Part shown: positions 50,018 to 59,415 of the stretch, in pieces | Layout: every line of letters begins with the position of its first letter | Numbering within the stretch: position 1 is the stretch's first letter | Assembly (NCBI RefSeq): GCF_025354435.1 | Contig: NZ_JANXMU010000039.1 | Location: 1-64,000, forward strand | Source: Rhodoferax sp. | Lineage (GTDB): Bacteria > Pseudomonadota > Gammaproteobacteria > Burkholderiales > Burkholderiaceae_C | Length of the DNA stretch: 64,000 bases | Direction of reading: 5' to 3' | Notes under the pieces: model-generated | Databases searched by the model: none | What the model was told of the DNA's origin: nothing | The model's input: only the letters and a program-made list of their open reading frames with translations | Translations under genes and position numbers: made by a program

Positions 50018-52105
50018 ATGAACACCCAAAAGTCTTTGGTGTTGCCCGGCTCCTCACTATTTCACCCTGCCCTGCTCAAGCCCGCGCTGGCCGCGGCCTT
50101 CACCAAGCTCAGTCCCCGCGTGCAATGGCACAACCCGGTGATGTTCGTGGTCTACATCGGCAGCATCTTGACCACGCTGTTTGGCGTGCTGGCGCTGCAA
50201 AGCGGCGACGGCTCGGCCAGCTTCGTGCTGTCGGTGGCGGTGTGGCTGTGGTTCACGGTGCTGTTCGCCAACTTTGCCGAAGCCCTGGCCGAAGGGCGCG
50301 CCCAGGCGCAGGCTTCTTCGCTGCGCGGCCTGAAGAAAAGCACCATGGCCAAGAAACTGGCCAAGCCGGTGCACGGCTCTAGCTGGTTGCCGGAAGAAGC
50401 CGAGAACCTACGTAAGGGCGACGTGGTGCTGGTCGAGGCGCATGACCTGATTCCGCTGGACGGCGAAGTCATCGAAGGCGTGGCCTCGGTGGACGAGAGC
50501 GCCATCACCGGCGAATCGGCACCGGTGGTGCGCGAATCGGGTGGCGACTTTTCCTCCGTTACCGGCGGCACCCGCGTGTTGTCCGACTGGCTGGTGGTGC
50601 GCATCGGCGTGAACCCCGGCGAGTCCTTCCTGGACCGCATGATCAGCATGGTCGAAGGCGCCAAGCGCCAGAAGACGCCGAACGAGATCGCCCTGACGAT
50701 TCTGCTGGTGGCGCTGACCATCGTGTTTCTGGTGGTGACCGTGACGCTGCTGCCGTTCTCCAGCTTTAGCGTGCAAGCCGCCGGTGCGGGCACCGTGGTG
50801 AGCATGACGGCGCTGATCGCGCTGCTGGTCTGCCTGATCCCCACCACCATCGGCGGCCTGCTGTCCGCCGTGGGTGTGGCCGGCATGAGCCGCATGATGC
50901 AGGCGAACGTGATCGCCACCTCGGGCCGCGCGGTAGAAGCCGCGGGCGACGTGGACGTGCTGCTGCTGGACAAAACCGGCACCATCACCCACGGTAACCG
51001 CCAGGCCTCGGCCTTCTTCCCCGCGCCCGGCGTGAGCGAAGCCCAGCTGGCGGCCTGCGCCGCACAGGCCTCGCAGGCCGATGAAACCCCCGAAGGCCGC
51101 AGTATCGTGGCCCTGGCCCAGCGCCTCGGTGCGGTGCAGCCGCTGGTCGGCACCACCACGGAAGTGCCTTTTACCGCGCAGACCCGCATGAGCGGTATCG
51201 ACCTGCAAATGGCCGACGGCCATTTGCGCGTGCTGCGCAAGGGCGCGGTGGACGCGATCCGCAAGTACGTGCAGGGCCAAAACGGCCGCATGCCCACCGA
51301 AGTCGGCAAGAACGCCGACGACGTGGCGCGCCGCGGCAGCACGCCGCTGGTGGTGGTGGAAGGCAGCACGGTACTCGGCGTGGTCGAGCTGAAAGACATC
51401 GTCAAGGCCGGTATCAAGGAGCGCTTTGGCGAGCTGCGCCGCATGGGCATCAAGACGGTGATGATCACCGGCGACAACAAGCTCACCGCTGCCGCCATCG
51501 CCGCCGAAGCCGGGGTCGATGACTTTCTGGCCGAGGCCACGCCCGAGCAAAAGCTGGCCCTGATCCGCCAGTACCAAAGCGAAGGCCGCCTGGTCGCCAT
51601 GACGGGCGACGGCACCAACGATGCCCCCGCGCTGGCCCAGGCCGACGTGGCCGTGGCCATGAACAGCGGCACCCAGGCCGCCAAGGAAGCCGGGAACATG
51701 GTGGATCTGGACTCCAACCCCACCAAGCTGCTGGAGATTGTGGAAACCGGCAAGGCGCTGCTGATGACGCGCGGCTCGCTGACCACCTTCTCGATTGCCA
51801 ACGACGTGGCCAAGTACTTCGCCATCATCCCGGCGATCTTCGTCAGCACCTACCCGCAACTGAAAGCGCTGAACGTGATGGACCTGGGCAGCCCGTCCTC
51901 GGCCATCTTGTCGGCCGTTATTTTCAACGCGCTGATCATCATGTTCCTGGTGCCACTGGCGCTGAAGGGCGTGCGCTACCGGCCGGTGGGAGCCGCCGCG
52001 CTGCTGCGCCGCAACCTGCTGATTTACGGCCTGGGCGGTTTGGTGGTGCCCTTCATCGGCATCAAGGCGATTGACATGGTTTTAGTCGCCATACACATGG
52101 TTTAA
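50018..52105 (+). CDS. kdpB: K+-transporting P-type ATPase subunit B
   Basis: [45 protein letters not shown]. Confidence 0.99.
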   Translation: MNTQKSLVLPGSSLFHPALLKPALAAAFTKLSPRVQWHNPVMFVVYIGSILTTLFGVLALQSGDGSASFVLSVAVWLWFTVLFANFAEALAEGRAQAQASSLRGLKKSTMAKKLAKPVHGSSWLPEEAENLRKGDVVLVEAHDLIPLDGEVIEGVASVDESAITGESAPVVRESGGDFSSVTGGTRVLSDWLVVRIGVNPGESFLDRMISMVEGAKRQKTPNEIALTILLVALTIVFLVVTVTLLPFSSFSVQAAGAGTVVSMTALIALLVCLIPTTIGGLLSAVGVAGMSRMMQANVIATSGRAVEAAGDVDVLLLDKTGTITHGNRQASAFFPAPGVSEAQLAACAAQASQADETPEGRSIVALAQRLGAVQPLVGTTTEVPFTAQTRMSGIDLQMADGHLRVLRKGAVDAIRKYVQGQNGRMPTEVGKNADDVARRGSTPLVVVEGSTVLGVVELKDIVKAGIKERFGELRRMGIKTVMITGDNKLTAAAIAAEAGVDDFLAEATPEQKLALIRQYQSEGRLVAMTGDGTNDAPALAQADVAVAMNSGTQAAKEAGNMVDLDSNPTKLLEIVETGKALLMTRGSLTTFSIANDVAKYFAIIPAIFVSTYPQLKALNVMDLGSPSSAILSAVIFNALIIMFLVPLALKGVRYRPVGAAALLRRNLLIYGLGGLVVPFIGIKAIDMVLVAIHMV

Positions 52106-52115
52106 GGAATTCAAA

Positions 52116-52688
52116 ATGAACGCGATTCTTCGTCCTACCCTGGTTTTATTCACGGCGCTCACGCTGCTCACCGGCGTGGTCTACCCCTTGGTTGTCACCG
52201 GCGTGGGCCAGGCGGCTTTTCCCAAAGAAGCCGCGGGCAGCCTGATCCTGCGCGACGGCAAGCCCGTGGGCTCCGAGCTGATCGGCCAGAACTTCAGCGA
52301 CCCCAAGCATTTTTGGGGTCGCCCCTCGGCCACCGGCCCGCAGCCGTACAACAGTGCGGCCTCCAGCGGCTCCAACCAGGGGCCGCTGAACCCGGCGCTG
52401 GTGGAGGCGGTCAAGGGCCGCATCCAGGCCCTGCGTGATGCCGATCCTGGCAATACCGCGCCAGTGCCGGTGGACCTGGTGACGGCCTCCGCCAGCGGGC
52501 TGGACCCGCACATCAGCCCGGCCGCCGCACAGTACCAAACCAGCCGCGTGGCCAAAGCCCGTGGCCTGCCACAAGCCCAGGTGGCGGCCTTGGTGCAGCA
52601 GCAGACCGAGCGCCCCCTGGCGGGCTTTCTGGGTGAAGCACGGGTGAATGTGCTGGTGCTGAACCTGGCGCTGGAAGCTCTGCACTAA
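52116..52688 (+). CDS. kdpC: K+-transporting ATPase subunit C
   Basis: [30 protein letters not shown]. Confidence 0.98.
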   Translation: MNAILRPTLVLFTALTLLTGVVYPLVVTGVGQAAFPKEAAGSLILRDGKPVGSELIGQNFSDPKHFWGRPSATGPQPYNSAASSGSNQGPLNPALVEAVKGRIQALRDADPGNTAPVPVDLVTASASGLDPHISPAAAQYQTSRVAKARGLPQAQVAALVQQQTERPLAGFLGEARVNVLVLNLALEALH

Positions 52689-52707
52689 ATTTCGCGTCAA
52701 GCCCTCT

Positions 52708-52827
52708 ATGCCACCGGAATTTGCTGCGCTGCTGTGCGCCCTGGCCGCCCTGTGCCTGCCGTTGCTGCTGGCCTGGGGCATCGTGGCCTGGCAAAGCCGC
52801 GCCAAACCACCCCGGAGCCGACGGTGA
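52708..52827 (+). CDS. 39-aa membrane micro-ORF
   Basis: MPPEFAALLCALAALCLPLLLAWGIVAWQSRAKPPRSRR*; abuts next CDS; not in ORF track. Confidence 0.5.
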   Translation: MPPEFAALLCALAALCLPLLLAWGIVAWQSRAKPPRSRR

Positions 52828-52829
52828 AC

Positions 52830-53942
52830 ATGCGCGCCACCGGGGTGTGGCTCCGCACGGCCCGCCTGCAGGACACCACCGCCCTGGGCCAACTGGAGCA
52901 GCGCACCTTCAGCGCAGACCGCATCTCCGCACGCAGTTGGCGGCGGCTGGTGGCCAGTCCCTCGGCCACCGTCACCCTGGCCCAGAACGCACACGGCCTG
53001 GCCGGGGCCAGCGTGCTGCTGCACAGCGCCTGCAGCTCGGTGGCCCGCCTGTACTCCATCGCCGTAGACCCGGCGGTGCGCGGCCAGGGCGTGGCCCGGC
53101 AGCTGCTGGAGGCGGCGATGGAACGGGCGCGGGCCACCGGGGCCTCCGTGCTGCGGCTGGAAACCCGGGTCGACAACACTGCGGCCCAAGCCCTGTTCAC
53201 CCGCTGCGGCTTCGTTCCACTAGACCGCAAACCCGGCTACTACGCCGACGGCATGGACGCGCTGCGTTACCAGGCATCGCTGTGGAACCTGGGCAAGGCG
53301 GCGGTGGCGGTGGCCCTGCGCGCACCGTATTACGGCCAGACGCTGGACTTCAGTTGCGGCCCCTGCGCCCTGCTGATGGCCATGGCCGCCCTGGACCCAC
53401 GCACCGAGCTGGACCGCGCGGCCGAAATCCGCATCTGGCGCGAAGCCACCACCGTCTTCATGGCCGCAGGCCACGGCGGCTGTGGCCCGTTTGGGCTGGC
53501 GCTGGCCGCCGTACAGCGCGGCTTTGCGGCCACGGTGTACGCCCCCGCCGGGGCCACGCTGTTCACCGACAGCGTGCGCGACCCGCGCAAAAAGGAGGTC
53601 ATTGCGCTGGTGGAGTCGGACTTTCGCGCCGAGATCGTGGCGGCGGGTGCCGATGTCATCGAGTCCCCCGTCTCGCCCGAGCGCATTGCCGACCACCTGC
53701 AGCGCGGTGGCGTGCCCATTGTGCTCATCAGCCTGTGGCGGCTGCACGGCGAAAAAGGCCCGCACTGGGTGGTGGTGACCGGCTTTGATGGCGCGGTGTT
53801 CCGCATTCTCGACCCCATCGCCCCACCCCCGGATGGCGACCCCGGTGTCGCCGTCAGCATCGACGAATTCCAGCGCATCACGCGATACGGCCGCCGCAAG
53901 CAAACGGCGGCGGTCATTCTTACCAACAAAGGCCCCTTGTGA
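52830..53942 (+). CDS. GNAT acetyltransferase fused to C39-type papain-like peptidase
   Basis: VARLYSIAVDPAVRGQGVARQLLEAAMERAR (GNAT); YYGQTLDFSCGPCALLMAMAAL ... KGPHWVVVTGFDG ... ILDPIAPP (C39 Cys/His/Asp). Confidence 0.88.
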   Translation: MRATGVWLRTARLQDTTALGQLEQRTFSADRISARSWRRLVASPSATVTLAQNAHGLAGASVLLHSACSSVARLYSIAVDPAVRGQGVARQLLEAAMERARATGASVLRLETRVDNTAAQALFTRCGFVPLDRKPGYYADGMDALRYQASLWNLGKAAVAVALRAPYYGQTLDFSCGPCALLMAMAALDPRTELDRAAEIRIWREATTVFMAAGHGGCGPFGLALAAVQRGFAATVYAPAGATLFTDSVRDPRKKEVIALVESDFRAEIVAAGADVIESPVSPERIADHLQRGGVPIVLISLWRLHGEKGPHWVVVTGFDGAVFRILDPIAPPPDGDPGVAVSIDEFQRITRYGRRKQTAAVILTNKGPL

Positions 53943-55420
53943 GTTCTACCCATCTGATCGTGGTTGAAAAACGTTCCGACTTCCGCTGGCCCGACCCCGG
54001 CGGCCGCGTCATGACGGCGGAGGAATATGTGTCCGAGCGGGCTGAGGCCCGTACCCGCCAGCGCAAGGTGATCAACCTGTGCCGCAGCTACGACTACCTC
54101 AGCATGGGCTATTACGGCTCGCTGCTGGCCGAGGCCCGCGGGGACCGGGTGACACCCAGCGTGGAGACCATTCTGGAGCTACAGCAAAAAGCCCCCGACT
54201 CGCCCAAACTGGCGGGCCTGAACCGACTGATCGCCGGGCTGGACGAGGTGCCGCGCTCGGTGAATGCGCTGCGCTTCCACGTGTTTTTTGGCCACATCGA
54301 AGACCCGGACCTGGCCGAGCTGGCCCGCCGCAGTTTTGAGCTGTTCCGCTGCCCGCTGCTGGAGATCGCGCTGGAGCGGCTGGATCCGCGCGATGTAGAT
54401 CCGGCACGCGACGAGGTGTTTCTGCAGGCGCTAGAGCGCTTTACCCACCGCGCCTGGCGGCCCGCGCTGGTGCAGAGCGCGCCGCGCATGGACCTGGCCA
54501 TCCTGCACGACCCGAAAGACCCGCTGCCGCCGTCAAGCGCCGCCACGCTGCAGAACTTCATCCGCGTGGGGGGCAGCATGGACATCGCGGTGGAGCTGAT
54601 CGAGAAGAAAGACTTTTCGCGGCTGACCCAGTTCGACGCGCTGTTCATCCGCGAAACCACCGCGGTTGACCACCACACCTTCAAGTTCGCCAAGCGCGCC
54701 GCTGCCGAGGGCATGCCGGTGCTGGACGACCCGCAGTCCATCCTGCGCTGCACCAACAAAGCCTACCTGGCCGAGCTGCTGCAGGGCAGCGGCATTGCCA
54801 CGCCGCGCACCCAGTTGGTCAGCCGCCGCACCCTGCCCAAGCTGGAGGATCGGATGGCCTACCCGGTGGTGCTGAAGGTGCCCGACGGCTCGTTCAGCCG
54901 CAGCGTCAAAAAGGCCGAGAACTGGAAGCAGCTCCAGGACATCGCCCTGGCCATGTTCAAGGAGTCGGAAATCATCCTGGCGCAAGAGTTCATGTACACC
55001 GACTTCGACTGGCGCGTGGGCATCCTGGCCGGGGAGCCGCTGTTTGTGGCGCGCTACTTCATGACCCGCGACCACTGGCAGATCCTCAGGCACGGTGCCA
55101 ACGGCCAGCACGAAGAAGGCCGCACCGAAGCCGTGGCCATCGCCGACACACCGGCCCATGTGCTGGATGCCGCCGTGCACAGCGCCAAGCTGGTGGGCGA
55201 CGGGTTCTACGGCGTGGACCTGAAGGAAAACGCCTCGGGCGTGTACGTGATCGAGATCAACGATAACCCGAACGTAGACGCAGGCATGGAAGACGCGATG
55301 CTGGGCGACGCGCTGTACCGCACGCTGCTAGGCCACCTGCTGCGCCAATTTGAAGCACCGCATGCCGCGGCCCAGGGCATTGCATTGGCCAGCAGTGCGC
55401 ACAAGACGGGCACGGACTGA
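53939..55420 (+). CDS. RimK-like ATP-grasp ligase with N-terminal RLAN-type domain
   Basis: VVLKVPDGSFSRSVKKAENW, DWRVGILAGEPLFVARYFM, YVIEINDNPNVDAGMED. Confidence 0.88.
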   Translation: MSSTHLIVVEKRSDFRWPDPGGRVMTAEEYVSERAEARTRQRKVINLCRSYDYLSMGYYGSLLAEARGDRVTPSVETILELQQKAPDSPKLAGLNRLIAGLDEVPRSVNALRFHVFFGHIEDPDLAELARRSFELFRCPLLEIALERLDPRDVDPARDEVFLQALERFTHRAWRPALVQSAPRMDLAILHDPKDPLPPSSAATLQNFIRVGGSMDIAVELIEKKDFSRLTQFDALFIRETTAVDHHTFKFAKRAAAEGMPVLDDPQSILRCTNKAYLAELLQGSGIATPRTQLVSRRTLPKLEDRMAYPVVLKVPDGSFSRSVKKAENWKQLQDIALAMFKESEIILAQEFMYTDFDWRVGILAGEPLFVARYFMTRDHWQILRHGANGQHEEGRTEAVAIADTPAHVLDAAVHSAKLVGDGFYGVDLKENASGVYVIEINDNPNVDAGMEDAMLGDALYRTLLGHLLRQFEAPHAAAQGIALASSAHKTGTD

Positions 55421-55432
55421 ATGGCCGCCCTG

Positions 55433-55499
55433 TCTTTACGCATTCTTTATGCGTTCGGGCCGACTTTCAGCGCCATTTTTACGCCGCTGTTTTTATGCT
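55433..55499 (+). promoter_or_regulatory. Candidate KdpE operator/promoter upstream of the 97-aa ORF-kdpDE
   Basis: TTTACGC-n4-TTTATGC direct repeat (11-bp period) at 55435-55452; TTTTTACGCC at 55476; TATGCT at 55494; same spacing as 47837-47903. Confidence 0.6.
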
Positions 55500-55539
55500 G
55501 GGCCCATCGTGTTGCCGTGACAACACGCAGGAGTTGAAG

Positions 55540-55833
55540 ATGGGCTTTTTTTCTGCTGTGGCGCATGCACCCACCCACCCCGTGTGGGAACAAATGAACG
55601 TGCTGGTCGCCAGCCGCGATGCCCTGCTGGCGCGCCGGGCCTTGCTGGCCTGCCCCGGTGCCGCCATCGTGCGCTGCCTGCCCATGCACCAGGATGCCAA
55701 GGTGCAGCTGGAAATACGCTTTCCCGCCGGACACGGCTCTGCGGTCATTGGGCAAATTCTGGCCTGCCTGCCGCACGGCGAGATCGGGGGTATCTGCAGC
55801 CCCGAGCCGCTGCCCCCGGCGCGCAAGTTTTAG
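55540..55833 (+). CDS. 97-aa protein of unknown function preceding kdpD
   Basis: MGFFSAVAHAPTHPVWEQMNVLVASRDALLARRALLACPG...; RBS-like caggag upstream. Confidence 0.7.
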   Translation: MGFFSAVAHAPTHPVWEQMNVLVASRDALLARRALLACPGAAIVRCLPMHQDAKVQLEIRFPAGHGSAVIGQILACLPHGEIGGICSPEPLPPARKF

Positions 55834-55887
55834 GCACCACCGTGGTGTTACGCTCCAACGCCCCTCTGACACACAAGGAGCCTCCCT

Positions 55888-58647
55888 TTGGGTAGCCCAG
55901 ACGACTCCCGCCCCGACCCCGACGCACTGCTGCTGCGCCTGCAAGAGCAGGACGTGGCCCGTGCGCGCGGGCGTTTGCGCATCTACTTCGGGGCCAACGC
56001 AGGCGTAGGCAAAACCTACGCCATGCTCAGTGCCGCACAGCAGGCGCGCCAGGCCGGGCGTGAGGTACTGATCGGCGTGGTGGAAACCCATGGCCGCAAG
56101 GAAACGGCGGCATTGCTGCACGGCCTGGAACAGTTGCCCCTGCGCCAGTTGCCGTACCGGGGCCGCAGCCTGCCCGAATTCGACCTGGACGCGGCCCTGG
56201 TGCGCAAGCCCGCCATCCTGCTGGTCGATGAGCTAGCCCACACCAATGTGGAGGGCTCGCGCCACCCCAAGCGCTGGCAGGATGTGCAGGAGCTGCTGGC
56301 CGCCGGCATCGAAGTCTGGTCGGCCATCAATGTGCAGCACCTGGAGAGCCTGAACGGCACCGTGGGGGCCATCACCGGCATCCGCGTGACGGAGACCGTG
56401 CCCGACACCCTGCTCGACAGCGCCGACGAAATCATCCTGGTGGATGTGACCCCCGACGAGCTCACCGCCCGGCTGCAGGCGGGCAAGGTCTACCTGCCCC
56501 AGCAGGCCGCCCGTGCCGCGCAAAACTTCTTCCGCAAGGGCAACCTGATTGCGCTGCGCGAAATCGCCCTGCGCCGCACGGCGGAGCACGTGGAAGACGA
56601 TGTGCGCAGCTACCGGGTAGAGCAGTCGGGCAGCGCAGCCGACCTGCCACCGGTGTGGAACACCTCGGGTGCCATCCTGGCCTGCATCGGCCCGCATGAA
56701 GGCGCGGAGCAGACCGTGCGCACCGCCGCGCGGCTGGCCGGGCAGCTCAATGTGCGCTGGCATGCCGCGTATGTGGAAACCCCACTGCTGCAGCGCCTGG
56801 AAGCCACCGAGCGCGACCGTATCCTGACGGTGCTGCAACTGGCCGAAACCCTGGGGGCCGACACGGCAGTGCTGACCGGCAGCGATGTGGCCGCCGCGCT
56901 GGTGCGCCAGGCCCAGACCCTGAACTGCGCCACCCTGGTGGTGGGCCGCCCCCGCCTGCCGCCGCAATGGCAGCTGTGGCGGCGCTGGGCACCTACGCTG
57001 ACACGCCAGCTCGCCACCCTGGCCCCCACACTGGACGTGCTGGAGGTCGGCGGCAGCCCCAGCGCCCGCCGCCTGGCCCGCGCCTGGCTGCCCACCGACA
57101 CCGACGGTGACATCCGCCGTAGCACCTGGCAGCCCTATGCCGCCGCCCTGGGCGGGGCCGTGTTGGTCACCCTGCTGGCCACCCCGCTGGCGAACCGGCT
57201 GGACCTGGCCAATATCGTCATGCTGTTTTTGGTAGCGGTGGTGCTGGTGGCCGTGCGTTACGGGCGCGCCGCAGCGGCCCTGGCCGCCGTACTGAATGTG
57301 GCCGCGTTCGACTTCTTTTTTGTACCGCCGCGCTTTTCGTTTGCGGTCAGCGACGTGCAGTACCTGGTGACCTTTGTGGTGATGCTGGCGATTGGCTTGC
57401 TGACCGGCCAGCTCACGGCCGGGCTGCGCTTTTCGGCCCGCATCGCCGCCAGCCGCGAACGCCGGGCGCAGGCCCTGTTCGACCTGACGCGGGAGCTGTC
57501 CGCCGCGCTGCTGACCAGCCAGGTGGTGGAGATCGGCCAGGCCGCCGTACAGCGCCTGTTCACCCAGGTGGAGGGCGTGGCCTTTGACCCGGTCAAAGGC
57601 GGCAAGGTGATGGTGCTGGTGGCCGAGCACAAGGACGAAGGCACGGGCCAACTACGCTTGCCCGCCCTGCTACCGCACGACTTCGACGCGGGCATCGCCG
57701 AATGGGTTCTGCGTACCGGCCACAGCGCCGGGCTGGCCACCAACACCCTGCCCGCCCACCCCTGGCATTGCGTGCCACTGCAAGCCCCCATGCGGGTACG
57801 CGGCGTGCTGGCGCTCAAACCCAGCCAGGCGCGCTGGCTGCTCATCCCCGAGCAGCAGCAACTGCTGCAAACCCTGGCCCGGCAAATCGCCATTGCGCTG
57901 GAGCGCGTGCACTACGTGGAGGTGGCGCAAGAAGCCGTGGTGCATATGGAGTCCGAGCGCCTGCGCAACACCTTGCTGGCCGCGATTTCGCACGATGTGC
58001 GCACCCCGCTCACCGCCTTGATGGGCCTGGCCGAGTCGCTGCAAACCTCGCAGCCGCCCCTGGCCCCCGTCCAGGCCGACACTGCACAGGCCATGGTGGT
58101 GCAGGCGCGTGAACTCTCGGCCCTGGTCACCAACCTGCTGGACATGGCGCGGCTGCAAAACGGCGGTGTGGCCCTGCGCAGCGACTGGCAGTCGGTGGAA
58201 GAACTGGTGGGCTCTGCCATCCGCGCCGCAGGCCCGGCTCTGCGCGGCCAGCATGTGGACACCGATGTGCCCGCCGACCTGCCGTTGGTCGAATTTGATG
58301 CGGTGCTGATGGAGCGCGTGCTGGTCAATCTGCTGGAGAACGCCGCCAAATACGGTGCGGCTCCCATCGCTTTGACCGCCCGCGCCACCCCCACCAGCCT
58401 GGTGCTGGCGGTGCGCGACCACGGCCCCGGCCTGCCGCCCAAGCTGCGGGGCCGCGAGGCCGAGCTGTTCGACAAATTCACCCGCGGCAGCACCGAGTCC
58501 ACCACCCCCGGCGTGGGCCTGGGTCTGGCCATCTGCAAAGCCATCGTCGATGCGCACCGGGGCCACATTGTGGCCACCAACGCGCCAGACGGTGGCGCAG
58601 AATTCACCCTCACCTTGCCGCGCCGACCCGCACCGGAACTATCTTGA
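55888..58647 (+). CDS. kdpD: Osmosensitive K+ channel histidine kinase KdpD
   Basis: FGANAGVGKTYAMLSAAQQAR; HDVRTPLTALMGLAESL; TTG start with AAGGAG RBS. Confidence 0.97.
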   Translation: MGSPDDSRPDPDALLLRLQEQDVARARGRLRIYFGANAGVGKTYAMLSAAQQARQAGREVLIGVVETHGRKETAALLHGLEQLPLRQLPYRGRSLPEFDLDAALVRKPAILLVDELAHTNVEGSRHPKRWQDVQELLAAGIEVWSAINVQHLESLNGTVGAITGIRVTETVPDTLLDSADEIILVDVTPDELTARLQAGKVYLPQQAARAAQNFFRKGNLIALREIALRRTAEHVEDDVRSYRVEQSGSAADLPPVWNTSGAILACIGPHEGAEQTVRTAARLAGQLNVRWHAAYVETPLLQRLEATERDRILTVLQLAETLGADTAVLTGSDVAAALVRQAQTLNCATLVVGRPRLPPQWQLWRRWAPTLTRQLATLAPTLDVLEVGGSPSARRLARAWLPTDTDGDIRRSTWQPYAAALGGAVLVTLLATPLANRLDLANIVMLFLVAVVLVAVRYGRAAAALAAVLNVAAFDFFFVPPRFSFAVSDVQYLVTFVVMLAIGLLTGQLTAGLRFSARIAASRERRAQALFDLTRELSAALLTSQVVEIGQAAVQRLFTQVEGVAFDPVKGGKVMVLVAEHKDEGTGQLRLPALLPHDFDAGIAEWVLRTGHSAGLATNTLPAHPWHCVPLQAPMRVRGVLALKPSQARWLLIPEQQQLLQTLARQIAIALERVHYVEVAQEAVVHMESERLRNTLLAAISHDVRTPLTALMGLAESLQTSQPPLAPVQADTAQAMVVQARELSALVTNLLDMARLQNGGVALRSDWQSVEELVGSAIRAAGPALRGQHVDTDVPADLPLVEFDAVLMERVLVNLLENAAKYGAAPIALTARATPTSLVLAVRDHGPGLPPKLRGREAELFDKFTRGSTESTTPGVGLGLAICKAIVDAHRGHIVATNAPDGGAEFTLTLPRRPAPELS

Positions 58648-59336
58648 CCACTCCTGTTGCCGTACTGATTGAAGACGAACCCCACATCCGCCGCTTTGTG
58701 CGCGCCGCGCTGGAGGCCGAAGGCTGGCAGGTGTTCGAGGCCGACACCGCCAAACAAGGTTTGACCGAGGCGGGCACCCGCAAGCCCGACCTGCTGGTGC
58801 TGGACCTGGGCCTGCCCGACGGCGACGGGCTGGACGTACTGCGCGACGTGCGCAGCTGGTCGGCCGTGCCCATCATCGTGCTGTCGGCCCGCAGCGACGA
58901 GGCCGACAAAATCGCCGCGCTGGATGCCGGGGCCGACGACTACCTGACCAAGCCCTTCGGCGTGGGCGAACTGCTGGCCCGGGTGCGCGCCAACCTGCGG
59001 CGACCGCGCGCAGCAGAGAGCGATCCCGACCCGGTGTTCCGCTTCGGCACGGTCGAGGTGGACCGCACCGCCCGCCTGGTGCGCCGGGGCGGTGCCGAGG
59101 TGCACCTCACGCCCATCGAATACCGCCTGCTGTCGGTGCTGGTGACCAACGCGGGCCGCGTGCTCACCCACCGCCAACTGCTGCGCGAAGTCTGGGGCCC
59201 CGCCCACACCCAGCAAAGCCACTACCTGCGCATCCACATGGGCCACCTGCGGCAAAAGCTGGAGGCCGACCCGGCGCAGCCGGTGCACCTGCTGACGGAG
59301 ACGGCCGTGGGGTACCGGCTGCTGGTGCAGCCGTAA
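58644..59336 (+). CDS. kdpE: OmpR-family response regulator KdpE
   Basis: VLIEDEPHIRRFVRAALEAEGWQVFEA; DYLTKPFGVGELLARVRA; TTG start overlapping kdpD stop. Confidence 0.96.
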   Translation: MTTPVAVLIEDEPHIRRFVRAALEAEGWQVFEADTAKQGLTEAGTRKPDLLVLDLGLPDGDGLDVLRDVRSWSAVPIIVLSARSDEADKIAALDAGADDYLTKPFGVGELLARVRANLRRPRAAESDPDPVFRFGTVEVDRTARLVRRGGAEVHLTPIEYRLLSVLVTNAGRVLTHRQLLREVWGPAHTQQSHYLRIHMGHLRQKLEADPAQPVHLLTETAVGYRLLVQP

Positions 59337-59339
59337 AAG

Positions 59340-59412
59340 CTTAAAATATAAGCAAAATACGCCCCTGCCGCGCATCCAGATTACATGAATAGCTACGCTA
59401 TTCATAGCAAAC
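59340..59412 (-). repeat. Interspersed repeat family A copy
   Basis: rc: gtttgctatgaatagcgtagctattcatgtaatctggatgcgcggcaggggcgtattttgcttatatttta. Confidence 0.7.
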
Positions 59413-59415
59413 ACC

